Part shown: in pieces, positions 1 through 9,310 of the stretch
How positions within the stretch are numbered: the first letter of the stretch is position 1
Layout: every line of letters starts with the position of its first letter
Assembly (NCBI GenBank): GCA_005239175.1
Contig: SOPS01000001.1
Coordinates: forward strand, 930,001-994,000
DNA: 64,000 nt
Source: a halophilic archaeon SHRA6
GTDB taxonomy: Archaea > Halobacteriota > Halobacteria > Halobacteriales > Haloferacaceae
Direction: 5' to 3'
Notes under the pieces: generated by a model
The model's input: only the letters and a program-made list of their open reading frames with translations
Told to the model about the DNA's origin: nothing
The model's database searches: none
Made by a program: the position numbers and the translations under genes

Positions 1-747
1 CGTTTCGGGATCTGTCGAGAGCGCCTCTTCGGTGTCGGCGTCAAGTACGTCTCCAAGTTCGACGGGCGCGTCCTCGATCGCATCCTCGATTGGCTCGCTA
101 AGCGGGTTTGTCGGGTACGCGCCACCGGCCAGCAACACGTCGGTCCCATCGTGCCAGACTCCCACGCGTGCCTGTATTTCTATCTCATCGTCGAACGACT
201 GAGTGAATCCTTCGAACGAGAATTCACCGGCGATCGGATACGTCCCTGAAAACCCAAATAGCGTGGCTTCGTATCCCGTGTCAACCTCGATCGTCCGCGT
301 ATCGGTCGTCTCAACGTTCTCAATCCCGCCGTTTTCGAGTTCCGATCGGAACGCCTCCTCAGCGGCAGCTTCGACCTCTGTCATGACGCGATCGCGGCCG
401 AGCCCGAACGGAAGCGAGTCGATCGCCGGACGGAGGTCGATCCGTGTCGAGAAAAACAGGACAGGCGAACCCTCAGCGTCGAATGTGTCGGCGATCACCT
501 CGGCCACGCTCACGTACTCGTAGACCATCGCTCGGGATAGCGCTTGGACGGTCACCGGTCCGTAGGATTCCTCGAACACCTGTTCGCTTGATTCATCGAC
601 CAATCGCCACTCGTCTTCGATTCGATCGTCGGTAACCGTCGGCACTGGAACCGCCCCCTCACGTGTTCCCAGACACCCGGCAGCAGCGACGGCACCGGCG
701 GTTGCACCTGCGGCTAGCAGCTGTCGACGTCGGTACGATTGATCCAT
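1..747 (-). CDS. Tat-exported lipoprotein, C-terminus beyond the window edge
   Basis: Read on the minus strand from ATG at 747, the frame stays open for 249 codons to base 1, so the gene is cut by the window edge. The N-terminus has a twin-arginine stretch (YRRRQLLAAG), an alanine-rich hydrophobic core and a lipobox ending AAGC near residue 25, so it is probably exported folded by Tat and lipid-anchored on the outer face of the membrane. The mature part is acidic, and I do not recognise a catalytic motif. It might belong to one of the haloarchaeal lipoprotein DUF families, but I cannot assign one. A TATA-like TATATAC lies about 25 bases before the start, fitting a leaderless mRNA. Confidence 0.8.
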   Translation of the reverse strand, partial: MDQSYRRRQLLAAGATAGAVAAAGCLGTREGAVPVPTVTDDRIEDEWRLVDESSEQVFEESYGPVTVQALSRAMVYEYVSVAEVIADTFDAEGSPVLFFSTRIDLRPAIDSLPFGLGRDRVMTEVEAAAEEAFRSELENGGIENVETTDTRTIEVDTGYEATLFGFSGTYPIAGEFSFEGFTQSFDDEIEIQARVGVWHDGTDVLLAGGAYPTNPLSEPIEDAIEDAPVELGDVLDADTEEALSTDPET

Positions 748-1193
748 ATCGATGAGTGTCTGCACAATAGTATATACCTGTTGGAGAGAAATTCTTCTTG
801 TCGTTTACGACGGAGATCCCGCAAGCCGAGGCGTGCTGATGTCGAAACGTCCGTTCACGGGGAAACGTCCGTTCCCGGGGAAACGTCCGTTCCCGGGGAG
901 TGCGGGCCCACGCGATCGACCACCGAAACCGTTCGTACAGCAATGCATGACCGGGTCCAGAACAAAAAGTAGGTGTACAAGACAGACCCAAAGCGCCTCT
1001 TCAAAACCTAAAGGGCCGGATTCTCCCGCCGAAGGAAATATCGGAGCGTTTACAATTATTTTCCCCACTAGCTGATCAGGAACTGTTGGATCAAACGCTC
1101 TCAAGTCGAATATCGTCCCATCTGCTGCAAAGAGTTGCAAACGCTACTATAGCAAGTAAACAGCGTTAAACCGATTCGAGAGATAGTATACCT
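748..1193. other. Divergent intergenic region
   Basis: This 446-base stretch separates the leftward lipoprotein from the rightward KH gene. It holds the TATA box for the lipoprotein near 769-776, a perfect tandem repeat at 845-898, and a TTAAAC-like box near 1164 that could serve the KH gene. The short frames within it lack typical start context and run through the repeat, so I call no gene here. Confidence 0.6.
845..898. repeat. Three tandem 18-bp units
   Basis: Three adjacent copies of AAACGTCCGTTCCCGGGG; the first copy differs at one base (A for C at position 13). Each unit contains the palindromic CCCGGG or its variant. It sits in the promoter-side spacer, unlike the other host tandem repeats in this window, which lie at gene 3' ends. 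Confidence 0.9.
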
Positions 1194-1736
1194 ATGCAAC
1201 ACGTCACGATTCCGCAGGACCGGATCGGCGTCCTCATCGGCGAGGGTGGCGAGACGATGCGGGAAATCGAATCCCGCGCAGAGGTCCGTCTCGACATCGA
1301 TTCGGAATCTGGCTCCGTCGCCGTTGAATCCGTCGGCGATCCAGTCACGGCACTCGACGCACCCGACATCGTCCGGGCGATCGGCCGTGGATTTAAACCC
1401 GAAACCGCCTTGACGCTTCTGGACGGCGATCTGCGGATGTTCGATCTGATCAAACTCGACGCCCAGACCCGAAACAAAAACGACCTCCGTCGACAGAAGG
1501 GTCGGCTGATCGGCGAGAACGGCCGAACCAGAGAGCTGATGGAGGAACTCACCGGCGCACACGTCGTGATCTACGGCTCAACCCTCGGGATTATCGGCGA
1601 ACCAGAGGAAGTCGAAGCCGTTAGACAGGCGGTTTCGATGATCCTCGACGGCGCGCCGCACGGTGCCGTGTACTCGTTCCTCGAACGCAAACACAACGAG
1701 CTCACCGGCGGTCCCGATATCGGACAGCCCCGGTGA
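1194..1736 (+). CDS. KH-domain RNA-binding protein (archaeal Dim2/Pno1 type)
   Basis: The 180-residue protein has two KH modules: the first around residues 5-60 with GEGG at 16-19, the second around 95-160 with GENG at 107-110. This length and double-KH layout fit the archaeal homologue of Pno1/Dim2, which binds near the 3' end of 16S rRNA during small-subunit maturation and can bind aIF2alpha. The role is inferred from the family. It is transcribed ahead of and in the same direction as the thermosome gene, but that gene has its own promoter. Confidence 0.88.
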   Translation: MQHVTIPQDRIGVLIGEGGETMREIESRAEVRLDIDSESGSVAVESVGDPVTALDAPDIVRAIGRGFKPETALTLLDGDLRMFDLIKLDAQTRNKNDLRRQKGRLIGENGRTRELMEELTGAHVVIYGSTLGIIGEPEEVEAVRQAVSMILDGAPHGAVYSFLERKHNELTGGPDIGQPR

Positions 1737-1870
1737 TTTGTGCGGATAGCTGCGCAGTCGGTACCGCATTTGGCGGATCCCCGCTAACAAGTACCATACA
1801 TATGCGGCCGTCCATGCCATAGGTAACCACGCCCACGTATGGCGATTAGCGATCCATTTTTCGAAGCCCT

Positions 1871-1877
1871 TTTATAG
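1871..1877 (+). promoter_or_regulatory. TATA box of the thermosome gene
   Basis: TTTATAG is centred 29 bases before the ATG at 1903, the normal distance for a transcript that begins at or within a few bases of the start codon. This supports ATG 1903 over the in-frame GTG at 1897. Confidence 0.7.
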
Positions 1878-1902
1878 AAGCACAAACAATCGGTGAGTGA
1901 TT

Positions 1903-3582
1903 ATGTCTCAGCGACAGCGGATGGGCAATCAGCCCATGATCGTACTCTCGGAGGACAGCCAGCGCACATCCGGTAAAGACGCGCAGACAATGAACATCTC
2001 CGCGGGCAAGGCCGTCGCGGAGTCGGTCCGCACCACGCTCGGACCGAAAGGAATGGACAAAATGCTCGTTGACTCGGGTGGCTCGGTCGTCGTCACAAAC
2101 GACGGCGTCACTATCCTCAAAGAGATGGACATCGACCACCCGGCGGCGAACATGATCGTCGAGGTCTCCGAGACCCAAGAGGACGAGGTCGGCGACGGGA
2201 CCACGTCCGCTGTCGTCATCGCCGGCGAACTCCTCGATGAGGCAGAAGACCTGCTCGATTCGGACATCCACGCGACGACGATCGCACAAGGGTTCCGACA
2301 GGCCGCCGAGAAGGCCAAAGAGATCGTCGAGAACGAAGCAATCGACGTTGGCACCGACAACCGCGAGGTGCTTGTCGAGATCGCAAAGACGGCAATGACC
2401 GGCAAGGGCGCCGAAGGCGCGAAGGACCTGCTCGCCGACCTGGTCGTTGACGCTGTCTTGGCCGTGCAGGACGACGACGATATCGACACCGACAACGTCA
2501 ACGTCGAGAAGGTCGTCGGCGGCTCGATCGACACCTCCGAGCTCATCGAGGGTGTCGTCGTCGACAAAGAGCGCGTTCACGACAACATGCCATACGGCGT
2601 CGAGGACGCCAACGTGGCCGTTTTCGATGGCGCACTCGAGATCAAAGAGACCGAGATCGACGCCGAAGTCAACGTCACCGATCCCTCCCAGCTGCAGGAG
2701 TTCCTCGACCAGGAGGAAGCCCAGCTCAAGGAGATGGTCGATCAGCTCGTTGATGTCGGCGTTGACGTCGTCTTCGTCGGCGACGGTATCGACGACATGG
2801 CCCAACACTACCTCGCCGAGGAGGGCATCATCGCGGCCCGCCGCGTCAAGGACTCTGACCTGAAGGCACTCGCGCGATCGACCGGCGCTCGCGTCGTTGC
2901 CAACCTCGACGACATCACCGAGGACGACCTCGGCTTTGCGGGCTCGGTCGCCCAGAAGGACATCGGCGGCGACGAGCGGCTCTTCGTCGAGGACGTCGAG
3001 GACGCAAAGAGCGTCACCCTCGTCGTCCGCGGCGGCACCGAACACGTCGTTGACGAGGTCGAACGCGCGATCGAGGACTCCCTCGGCGTTGTTCGCACCA
3101 CGCTCGAAGATGGCAAGGTCCTGCCCGGCGGCGGCGCAGCTGAGACCGAACTCGCTCTGCAGCTTCGCGACTTCGCGGACTCTGTCGGCGGTCGCGAACA
3201 GCTCGCTGTTGAGGCGTTCGCCGACGCGCTCGAAGTCATCCCACGTACCCTCGCAGAGAACGCGGGTCACGACCCGATCGACTCGCTCGTTGATCTGCGC
3301 TCGCGCCACGACGCCGGCGAGTTCGGTGCTGGCCTCGACGCGTACAGCGGCGATGTGATCGACATGGAGGCCGAAGGCGTCGTTGAGCCGCTCCGTGTCA
3401 AGACCCAGGCGATCGAATCGGCCACCGAGGCGGCCGTCATGATCCTCCGAATCGACGATGTCATCGCCGCGGGCGACCTCCGCGCGTCGACCGACGACGA
3501 TGACGACGACATGCCAGCCGGCGGCGGTATGGGTGGCATGGGCGGCATGGGCGGTATGGGTGGCATGGGCGGCGCGATGTAA
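1903..3582 (+). CDS. ths: Thermosome subunit (group II chaperonin)
   Basis: 559 residues, full length for a haloarchaeal thermosome subunit. It forms double-ring ATP-driven folding chambers with a built-in lid. Seen directly: the N-terminal nucleotide-binding segments [12 protein letters not shown] and [15 protein letters not shown], the C-terminal equatorial segment with [10 protein letters not shown], and a glycine/methionine tail of GGM repeats ending at the C-terminus, typical of cytosolic-cavity tails in this family. The domain order is equatorial, intermediate, apical, intermediate, equatorial. The preceding GTG (1897) would add only two residues; ATG 1903 matches family starts and the TATA spacing. 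Haloarchaea usually have two or three paralogues; which one this is cannot be settled here. Confidence 0.97.
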   Translation: MSQRQRMGNQPMIVLSEDSQRTSGKDAQTMNISAGKAVAESVRTTLGPKGMDKMLVDSGGSVVVTNDGVTILKEMDIDHPAANMIVEVSETQEDEVGDGTTSAVVIAGELLDEAEDLLDSDIHATTIAQGFRQAAEKAKEIVENEAIDVGTDNREVLVEIAKTAMTGKGAEGAKDLLADLVVDAVLAVQDDDDIDTDNVNVEKVVGGSIDTSELIEGVVVDKERVHDNMPYGVEDANVAVFDGALEIKETEIDAEVNVTDPSQLQEFLDQEEAQLKEMVDQLVDVGVDVVFVGDGIDDMAQHYLAEEGIIAARRVKDSDLKALARSTGARVVANLDDITEDDLGFAGSVAQKDIGGDERLFVEDVEDAKSVTLVVRGGTEHVVDEVERAIEDSLGVVRTTLEDGKVLPGGGAAETELALQLRDFADSVGGREQLAVEAFADALEVIPRTLAENAGHDPIDSLVDLRSRHDAGEFGAGLDAYSGDVIDMEAEGVVEPLRVKTQAIESATEAAVMILRIDDVIAAGDLRASTDDDDDDMPAGGGMGGMGGMGGMGGMGGAM

Positions 3583-3673
3583 GCGCGGCCACACTAGCCT
3601 ACACCACACCCTCATCCCACGTATCGGCTTTCGATCGTCGGCCCACGGCGCACACGCGTCAGTTCCGATCGAA

Positions 3674-3679
3674 TTTTTT
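3674..3679 (+). terminator. Oligo-T run downstream of the thermosome gene
   Basis: Six T residues about 90 bases after the thermosome stop, in otherwise GC-rich sequence; archaeal RNA polymerase terminates at such runs. No strong hairpin was seen. Confidence 0.35.
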
Positions 3680-3748
3680 GCAGGCTACTCCTCGAAGCGG
3701 GAGCTACAGCGCTCGTGATTACAGCACGTGTACAAAAGGCGGGACTGC

Positions 3749-4228
3749 TCAGACAGCCGTTGCGATATCAGCGTTCGCTTCGATACTCTCCCAGACCGCC
3801 TGCATCCGATCGCCGGTGAATGAAACGAGTTCCTCGACATCACCCGCTGCCTCGGCATCCGCACAGCCGAGATCACGGATCGCCTTCGTGGCGGACACGT
3901 GGTGGACGTGAACATAGGGATCGTCTGGGCGCTCGTAGACGACCGTCGTACACGGAAGCATCCCCGCGAGCGTCTGGTCGATCGCCAGCGCGTCGCGAGC
4001 GATCTCCGGGTGACAGACGACGAGCAACGCGGTACGTTCAACTTCTTCTCCAAGCATCCCTTCGATCATCTCATCAAGCCGCGTGAGTTTGACGGTCTCA
4101 AAGTCCGCGAGTTCGTGTTCGAGCTGGACGAAGGGGACTGCATCCTCAAACGGCATATCGAGTGTAAGATGCATCGCCTCCTCAGCGGTGGGTGAGCGAT
4201 TGCTAGCCGAAACCGATTGGTCACTCAT
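3749..4228 (-). CDS. DUF302 domain protein
   Basis: 159 residues from ATG 4228. The central part (about residues 20-140) reads like a DUF302 domain, with the characteristic hydrophobic strand LLVVCHPEIARDAL, acidic surface and the PYVHVHHVSA segment. The biochemical role of DUF302 is unknown; some members occur in redox or metal-stress loci. An upstream ATG at 4285 is possible in frame, but a TATATT-like box centred 26 bases before 4228 supports the shorter form. The gene lies downstream of, and in the same direction as, the helicase, separated from it by a tandem-repeat spacer. Confidence 0.82.
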   Translation of the reverse strand: MSDQSVSASNRSPTAEEAMHLTLDMPFEDAVPFVQLEHELADFETVKLTRLDEMIEGMLGEEVERTALLVVCHPEIARDALAIDQTLAGMLPCTTVVYERPDDPYVHVHHVSATKAIRDLGCADAEAAGDVEELVSFTGDRMQAVWESIEANADIATAV

Positions 4229-4307
4229 ACTTGTTCTGTCTCGTTTGTGAATATAAACGTTGATGTCGATCGACGGCGCCTTCACGCGGTGTCAACGCAG
4301 ACAGTCG

Positions 4308-4404
4308 TTATTCTCAGTCATCTCAGACTGCTGGTGTTTCGAAGCGATCCCAGACTGCTGGTGATTCTTAGTCATCCCAGACAGTCGTGTTTCGAAGCGA
4401 TCCC
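4308..4404 (-). repeat. Two degenerate 53-bp units abutting the helicase stop codon
   Basis: TTTCGAAGCGATCCC occurs at 4337-4351 and 4390-4404, and CAGAC-ATTCT-AGTCATC-CAGAC modules recur between them with the sub-motifs AGTCGT and TGCTGGTG swapped. The right-hand unit runs into the stop codon of the helicase gene (4404-4406). No gene is visible within it. Confidence 0.75.
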
Positions 4405-6467
4405 TACAGCTCGTCGTCGACCAATTCCTGCTCGGCGACGATCGCGTACGGATCAAGCCCATTTCGAATCCCATCGAGCAGCCGAAACGCGTCGTCCGGT
4501 GCGAGGAAATGTCGACAGACGGCTCGCCCCAGCGGTGTCGGCGCAAGGCCGTCGATGAACTTCCATTCCAGTAGTCGGCCGACGGCTCGGGTCGTGTCTA
4601 TCTCGCCAAGCATTCGATCGTTCAGTCGCTTGGCCTTCTTGCCGGCGACGACGATGTTCGCGAGCGTTTCTTCGCCGGCGGCGTGATCGTCGTAGACGTT
4701 TTTGACGTCTTCCATCTCGCCTTTCAGGAGTTTGAACGCGACTTCGTCTTCTGTCATCTCCATCGAGTTGTGATACGAACAGTCCGGCTCGACGAGCATG
4801 TAGACCGTCCCGCGATCGTGGTAGTCCGGCCGGCCGGCCCGTCCGAGCATCTGGCTGAACTCCTGTACGGAGAGCCACTCAATCCCCATCGCAAGCGTGT
4901 CAAAAATCACCTGCGAGGCGGGGAAGTCAACGCCGGCCGCCAGCGCTGCGGTCGTGACGACCGCCGCGAGATCCTGGTCGGCAAACTGTCGTTCGACCTG
5001 CTTTCGGCGCTTATAATCGAGCCCAGCGTGATACGGCGCGGAGCTGTACTGCAGCTTTCGGCTAATCTCGTGGCAGCGACGTCGGGAGTTAGTGAAAATG
5101 ATCGTCTGGCCGCGGTAGCCTTTCGAGGATTTCGTGTCGAACTCGCGTTTGACCAGCCGGTTTTCGATGCGGGTCTTCTCTAAGGCGTCTGCGAAGGTGA
5201 CGTGGCGATCGATCGGCACGGGCCGCTCTTCGAATTCGATCAGCGTCGCCTCCAGCTGTCGCGCAAGCCACTCCGGATTGCCAACCGTTGCTGACAGGTA
5301 GATCCACTGCGCGCCGTCGTAGTTGTCCGATCGGCCTGCACGCCGCTCAGCGTAGTACTTCAGCCGCGAGATCAGCCCGTCGAGGCGGTGGCCACGCTCA
5401 GGCTCTTTCAGCGTGTGCACCTCGTCAATGACCACGGTACCGATGTCGCCGAGATTTTTCCCGGTTCGTAGCGCGTGGTCGATCCCCTCGTACGTGCCGA
5501 CGATCACGTCCGCGCTCGGATCAAAGCTGCTCCCCGAGCCGCTGATCCGGCTCGCGCCGACTCGAATCGTCACGTCGAGGCCGAGCTGGCTGTACCGATC
5601 GGTGAAATCCTCGTGTTTCTGATTCGCAAGGGCAACGAGCGGCACGAGGAACAGCAGCTTTCCGTTGCCTTTCAGCGCGCGATCGATCCCTGCAAGCTCA
5701 CCGACGAGGGTTTTGCCGGTCGCAGTCGCACTGACCACCAGCTGGTCGTCACCGGCTAACAGCCCGTTGCGGACAGATAGACTCTGGACGGGCAACAGCG
5801 AGTCGAAGCGGTCTTCGAGCATCGACTGGAGCTTCGGGTGTAAATCGAGCTCGCTCGTGGGATAGGGATCGACATCCTCCACCGTCGCGGAGATTTCGTC
5901 GAACTTCGTGAGCTCGGGGTCGAGTTGACCCGAAAGGAGGTTGACGATCCGCTCGAGATCCTGCACCTCAAAGAGGAGGTCTTCAAGCCGCTCGCGGGCC
6001 GCGGCTGTGAACTCTCCTTTGTACGAGAGTTCGCGTTCGAGTTCGCGGGTGGCACAGTCCGGACAGATGTACTCGTGATCGGTCGCGATCGCCGTCTCGT
6101 CAGTGATTGGCGAATACCGCCCGTTGCGCGCACAGAGCCGACACGTCCGGACGACGAGCGCCTCCAGTTGGTAACCATCCAGTAGCTCCTGTAGCTCGTT
6201 TCGACCCGTTGGAGAGGTCTGCTGGGAGATTCGGATCCGATCGGCGTTTCGGGCGAGTTCGACGAACTCCTCGGGCCGGCGGGGCTCTTCGGTTGAGGAC
6301 TGCTTTTTGACGAACTTCCCGGGACGGGGCCCAGCACTTGTCTCTTTGACCGTGAGCTGGCCGCGGAACACCCGATCGCCGTCTTGCATGACGACGACCT
6401 GGTAGTTGTCGCGGGCTTCGTGGAGGAACAACGTCCCGACGCGTGCGACCTGCTGAGACACGACCAA
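4404..6467 (-). CDS. Superfamily 2 DEAD/DEAH-type helicase, Hel308-like
   Basis: 687 residues. The N-terminal 200 residues are family-specific and include a zinc-ribbon-like CxxC at 109/112 and CxxC at 135/138. The helicase core follows: Walker A ATATGKT at 246-252, Walker B DEVH at 348-351, a SAT motif (YLSATVGN), and motif VI QMLGRAGRP. The QMLGRAGRP and the following ratchet-like region resemble Ski2/Hel308 helicases, which unwind DNA or RNA with 3'-5' polarity; the substrate here is inferred only. The start is TTG at 6467; no ATG or GTG lies upstream before an in-frame stop, which makes this rare start plausible. The upstream cupin gene points the same way but 100 bases away. Confidence 0.9.
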   Translation of the reverse strand: MVVSQQVARVGTLFLHEARDNYQVVVMQDGDRVFRGQLTVKETSAGPRPGKFVKKQSSTEEPRRPEEFVELARNADRIRISQQTSPTGRNELQELLDGYQLEALVVRTCRLCARNGRYSPITDETAIATDHEYICPDCATRELERELSYKGEFTAAARERLEDLLFEVQDLERIVNLLSGQLDPELTKFDEISATVEDVDPYPTSELDLHPKLQSMLEDRFDSLLPVQSLSVRNGLLAGDDQLVVSATATGKTLVGELAGIDRALKGNGKLLFLVPLVALANQKHEDFTDRYSQLGLDVTIRVGASRISGSGSSFDPSADVIVGTYEGIDHALRTGKNLGDIGTVVIDEVHTLKEPERGHRLDGLISRLKYYAERRAGRSDNYDGAQWIYLSATVGNPEWLARQLEATLIEFEERPVPIDRHVTFADALEKTRIENRLVKREFDTKSSKGYRGQTIIFTNSRRRCHEISRKLQYSSAPYHAGLDYKRRKQVERQFADQDLAAVVTTAALAAGVDFPASQVIFDTLAMGIEWLSVQEFSQMLGRAGRPDYHDRGTVYMLVEPDCSYHNSMEMTEDEVAFKLLKGEMEDVKNVYDDHAAGEETLANIVVAGKKAKRLNDRMLGEIDTTRAVGRLLEWKFIDGLAPTPLGRAVCRHFLAPDDAFRLLDGIRNGLDPYAIVAEQELVDDEL

Positions 6468-6567
6468 TCGTACGCGAAGTGGGTATTTCAGATGTTCGGC
6501 TCTTTGCGGCTGCGGGATGCAGTGGCAGGGGCTAGCCGGCTATGCTACGCGACAGAATCGGCGTCTG

Positions 6568-6972
6568 CTACTCGTCGACGACCTCGATCGAGTCCTCGCC
6601 GTTCGGAACCGCACACAGAAACGACCCCTGCGTATCCGATTCGTTTCGATACCAGTGGACCGTCCCGGCGGGAACAAATATCGAATCGCCGGACGCGACA
6701 GTCTGTTCTGTCTCTTCGCCAGTCTCGGGATCGCGAAATCCGACGGTGTACGTGCCCGAGAGGACATGTTGTTCGTGTTCGACCGCGTTCGTGTGTTTCG
6801 GCACCTCAGTGGACGGATCGATCGTGAACCGGCGAATCGCGAAGGTCGGCGCGCCGTCTGATTCGTCGATCAACACGCCTTTGCGTAGTCCCTCGGCGGC
6901 GTCGACCGTCTCGTAGTCGATCTCGTCGGCCGCTCTGACAAATGCTCCTGATGGGGTATCCGTGTTATCCAT
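6568..6972 (-). CDS. Cupin domain protein
   Basis: 134 residues forming a single small beta-barrel. The two cupin motifs are visible: PKHTNAVEHEQHVLSG with its histidine/glutamate metal ligands, and PAGTVHWYRNES with the second-motif histidine. It probably binds a divalent metal; substrate unknown. The start ATG 6972 faces the divergent site-2 protease gene at 7027, so both promoters share 54 bases. Confidence 0.9.
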   Translation of the reverse strand: MDNTDTPSGAFVRAADEIDYETVDAAEGLRKGVLIDESDGAPTFAIRRFTIDPSTEVPKHTNAVEHEQHVLSGTYTVGFRDPETGEETEQTVASGDSIFVPAGTVHWYRNESDTQGSFLCAVPNGEDSIEVVDE

Positions 6973-7026
6973 GTCGAGACCATCGGACGGGCCGCGCTTA
7001 AGAGGATGGGACGAGAAGATTCAGGT

Positions 7027-8205
7027 ATGCGTGGAATACGGATCGGAACCGCGTTCGGCATTCCGATTCAGCTCAACTGGACGTTCCTGTTGATCCTCCC
7101 GATCTTCGCGTGGATCATCGGGGGAAGTATCGGACAGATTGTCGAGCTTCTGACCCTCGCATTTGGGACTAGCCTCGACGGCGAGGCGCTGTCGACCGGA
7201 AACACACGATGGCTTCTCGGCATTGGCGCGGCCGTGGGGCTGTTTTTCGGCGTCTTGCTCCACGAGTTCGGCCACTCGCTGGTCGCGATGCGGTATGGCT
7301 TCGAGATCGAGTCGATCACGCTCTGGCTGCTCGGCGGCGTGGCGAGCTTCCGTGAGATGCCCGAAGACTGGAAACAGGAGTTCAACATTGCGATCGCTGG
7401 GCCTGTCGTGAGCGTGCTCGTCGGCATCATTTCTTACGTTGGGTTCGTACTCACCCCAGCAGGGCTCCCCGAAGCGAAGTTCGTGCTCGGCTATCTGGCG
7501 TTCATGAACGTCGCGCTCGCGGGGTTCAACATGCTTCCTGGCTTCCCGATGGATGGTGGTCGCGTCCTGCGGGCACTGCTCGCGCGCAATCGCCCACACG
7601 CAAAGGCAACTCAGCAAGCTGCCGAGGTTGGGAAGATATTCGCGTTTTTGATGGGGATCTTCGGACTGTTTACATTCCAGCTATTCTTGATCCTCCTGGC
7701 GTTTTTCATCTACATGGCCGCCTCAGGAGAGGCCCAGCAGTCTACGCTCAAAGCGGCGTTCCAAGATATCACGGTCGGGGACATCATGACGCCCGGATCT
7801 GAGCTACAAACGGTCGATCCCCGGACGACGGTTGCTGAACTCCTCAACCGGATGTTCCAAGAGCGCCACACGGGCTATCCAGTACTGCAGAACGGCGACC
7901 TTGTCGGAATGGTTACGCTTGACGACGCCAGGACGGTCCGTGAAGTCGAACGCGACGCCTACATCGTCGAAGAGATCATGTCGAATGACATCGCAAGTGT
8001 CACGCCCGATGCCGATGCGATCGTCGCCCTACGGACCATGCAAGAACACGACGTCGGCCGATTGCCCGTCGTCAACGCCAACGGCGAGCTGGTGGGGATC
8101 CTCTCGCGAACCGATCTCATGACGGCGTTCAATATCATCCAATCCGGCGGCAGCGTGTCGTTACTCCAGCGGAACGATCCCGCCTCGCTCACGTCGATAC
8201 GGTGA
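7027..8205 (+). CDS. Site-2 protease family zinc metalloprotease with two CBS domains
   Basis: 392 residues. Membrane segments carry the zinc site HEFGH at 79-83 and the third ligand in NMLPGFPMDGGR (Asp 176), so it should cut substrates within the membrane. After the last membrane segment (about residue 235) come two CBS domains (about 250-305 and 315-375) that usually sense adenine nucleotides. This fold order is the common archaeal S2P-CBS form. Target proteins are unknown. A CTTAAGA box at 6997-7003 lies 27 bases before ATG 7027, favouring this start over the in-frame ATG at 7006. Confidence 0.95.
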   Translation: MRGIRIGTAFGIPIQLNWTFLLILPIFAWIIGGSIGQIVELLTLAFGTSLDGEALSTGNTRWLLGIGAAVGLFFGVLLHEFGHSLVAMRYGFEIESITLWLLGGVASFREMPEDWKQEFNIAIAGPVVSVLVGIISYVGFVLTPAGLPEAKFVLGYLAFMNVALAGFNMLPGFPMDGGRVLRALLARNRPHAKATQQAAEVGKIFAFLMGIFGLFTFQLFLILLAFFIYMAASGEAQQSTLKAAFQDITVGDIMTPGSELQTVDPRTTVAELLNRMFQERHTGYPVLQNGDLVGMVTLDDARTVREVERDAYIVEEIMSNDIASVTPDADAIVALRTMQEHDVGRLPVVNANGELVGILSRTDLMTAFNIIQSGGSVSLLQRNDPASLTSIR

Positions 8206-8459
8206 TTGTGCAGTCACCAATAAAACGAGGCGATCAGCGAATTCTGGGAAGTGCACATATCCTCCTGACAGTGGTACGTACGAAGGTGAGTTCAACCGGC
8301 AAATATACAGAGAAGGTATCCAACAAAATCGGAGACAGCTAGATTGGGCTGCCGTTTTCCAACCGATCGCGGCCCACCCCAAATCAGGCCCCACCGTGGC
8401 GATCTATATTCGGCGCAGCACTGGGCATTGTCAGATAGGTGTTTATTTTTCGTCCAGCG

Positions 8460-8714
8460 TCATTCCTGCCGGACGATACCGGGATCGTGTTTCACACCGT
8501 CAACAAATATTGTTCCATCGTGCGTCAGTCGCACCTGATGGTCGGAGACACGAAACGTGAATTCCCAGACGCCCTCGTCCATGTCGGCTAATTTCTCCAA
8601 CACGTTGGGATCGATATAGTCCGCAAGGATGAAATCGACCGCTGATGGATCGCGATTATCCGCGTGGGCTATCGCTTCGATCACCGCAACGACGATGCTA
8701 CTGTCTGGTGTCAT
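8460..8714 (-). CDS. HalOD1 output-domain protein
   Basis: 84 residues from ATG 8714, made up almost entirely of a HalOD1 domain: an N-terminal helix segment (SIVVAVIEAIA), a middle helical part and a C-terminal beta segment (FTFRVSDHQVRLTHDGTIFVDG). The domain is a haloarchaeal output module with no known activity, often in signalling loci. Its start overlaps the end of the upstream DUF7344 gene by 17 bases, so the two are probably co-translated and act together. Confidence 0.85.
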   Translation of the reverse strand: MTPDSSIVVAVIEAIAHADNRDPSAVDFILADYIDPNVLEKLADMDEGVWEFTFRVSDHQVRLTHDGTIFVDGVKHDPGIVRQE

Positions 8715-9096
8715 AGTACAGTTCCTCATAGATCTCACAGCCGGTGATCAGCGACTCAGGAAATCGACCGATCGACTCGTGGATGAGCGTAAAAAGCACT
8801 TCGGCCTCCGCAAAACGGGGTCCGCGTTGGACACAGAACGGATTACGCTCCCAGCGGATGTAGCCAGCGTCGGCCAGTTTTGGGAGATGGTGGTGCTGGA
8901 GGCGAATACTCGCTTTCTCAGGATCCCACGACGACTCAGGCGTCATCGCAGCCTCCGGGAGCGGGATTCGCCTCTCATCTGGCACATCGCGCAACGAGTA
9001 GAGTATCATTCGACGCTCCTGAGAGGCAAGAGCCTCGTGGAGCAGATTCCATCGATCGATCGCGGATCCCTCCCACTTGGATGGGTCAATTGCCAT
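8698..9096 (-). CDS. DUF7344-type winged-helix regulator
   Basis: 132 residues. The N-terminal half resembles a winged helix: ALASQERRMILYSLRDVPD, then an LQHHHLPKLADAGYIRWE recognition/wing segment, as in haloarchaeal DUF7344 proteins placed beside HalOD1 genes. It likely binds DNA; no sensor domain is present. An AT-rich stretch with TATA-like sequence lies just before ATG 9096. DUF7344 membership is from memory of the family pattern. Confidence 0.78.
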   Translation of the reverse strand: MAIDPSKWEGSAIDRWNLLHEALASQERRMILYSLRDVPDERRIPLPEAAMTPESSWDPEKASIRLQHHHLPKLADAGYIRWERNPFCVQRGPRFAEAEVLFTLIHESIGRFPESLITGCEIYEELYYDTRQ

Positions 9097-9310
9097 ATAT
9101 GTGTGTACAAAATATGAGATGAATTAAATGTTAGTGTGGAACGTGTTTTGTGCAAACTGCGTGCACGGAAAGTCCCCCCAGCGTCTAAAACGGGATGTTT
9201 CATCAGTTTTGTTAAACGGCAAATGATACAGCGCAAGCTGTGTCGCTATTTTTCGCTAAGAGCCGAGAGAGGACCGAAACCAGGAGCAAAAAGAAAGCAA
9301 AAATGTGCGC

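Noticed and set aside
1846-3615. Open minus-strand frame of 589 codons across the thermosome gene
   Set aside because: Antisense shadow of a gene with strong third-position GC bias; no recognisable protein.
8206-8459. Small gene in the spacer after the site-2 protease
   Set aside because: Only short frames without start context; nothing conserved recognised.
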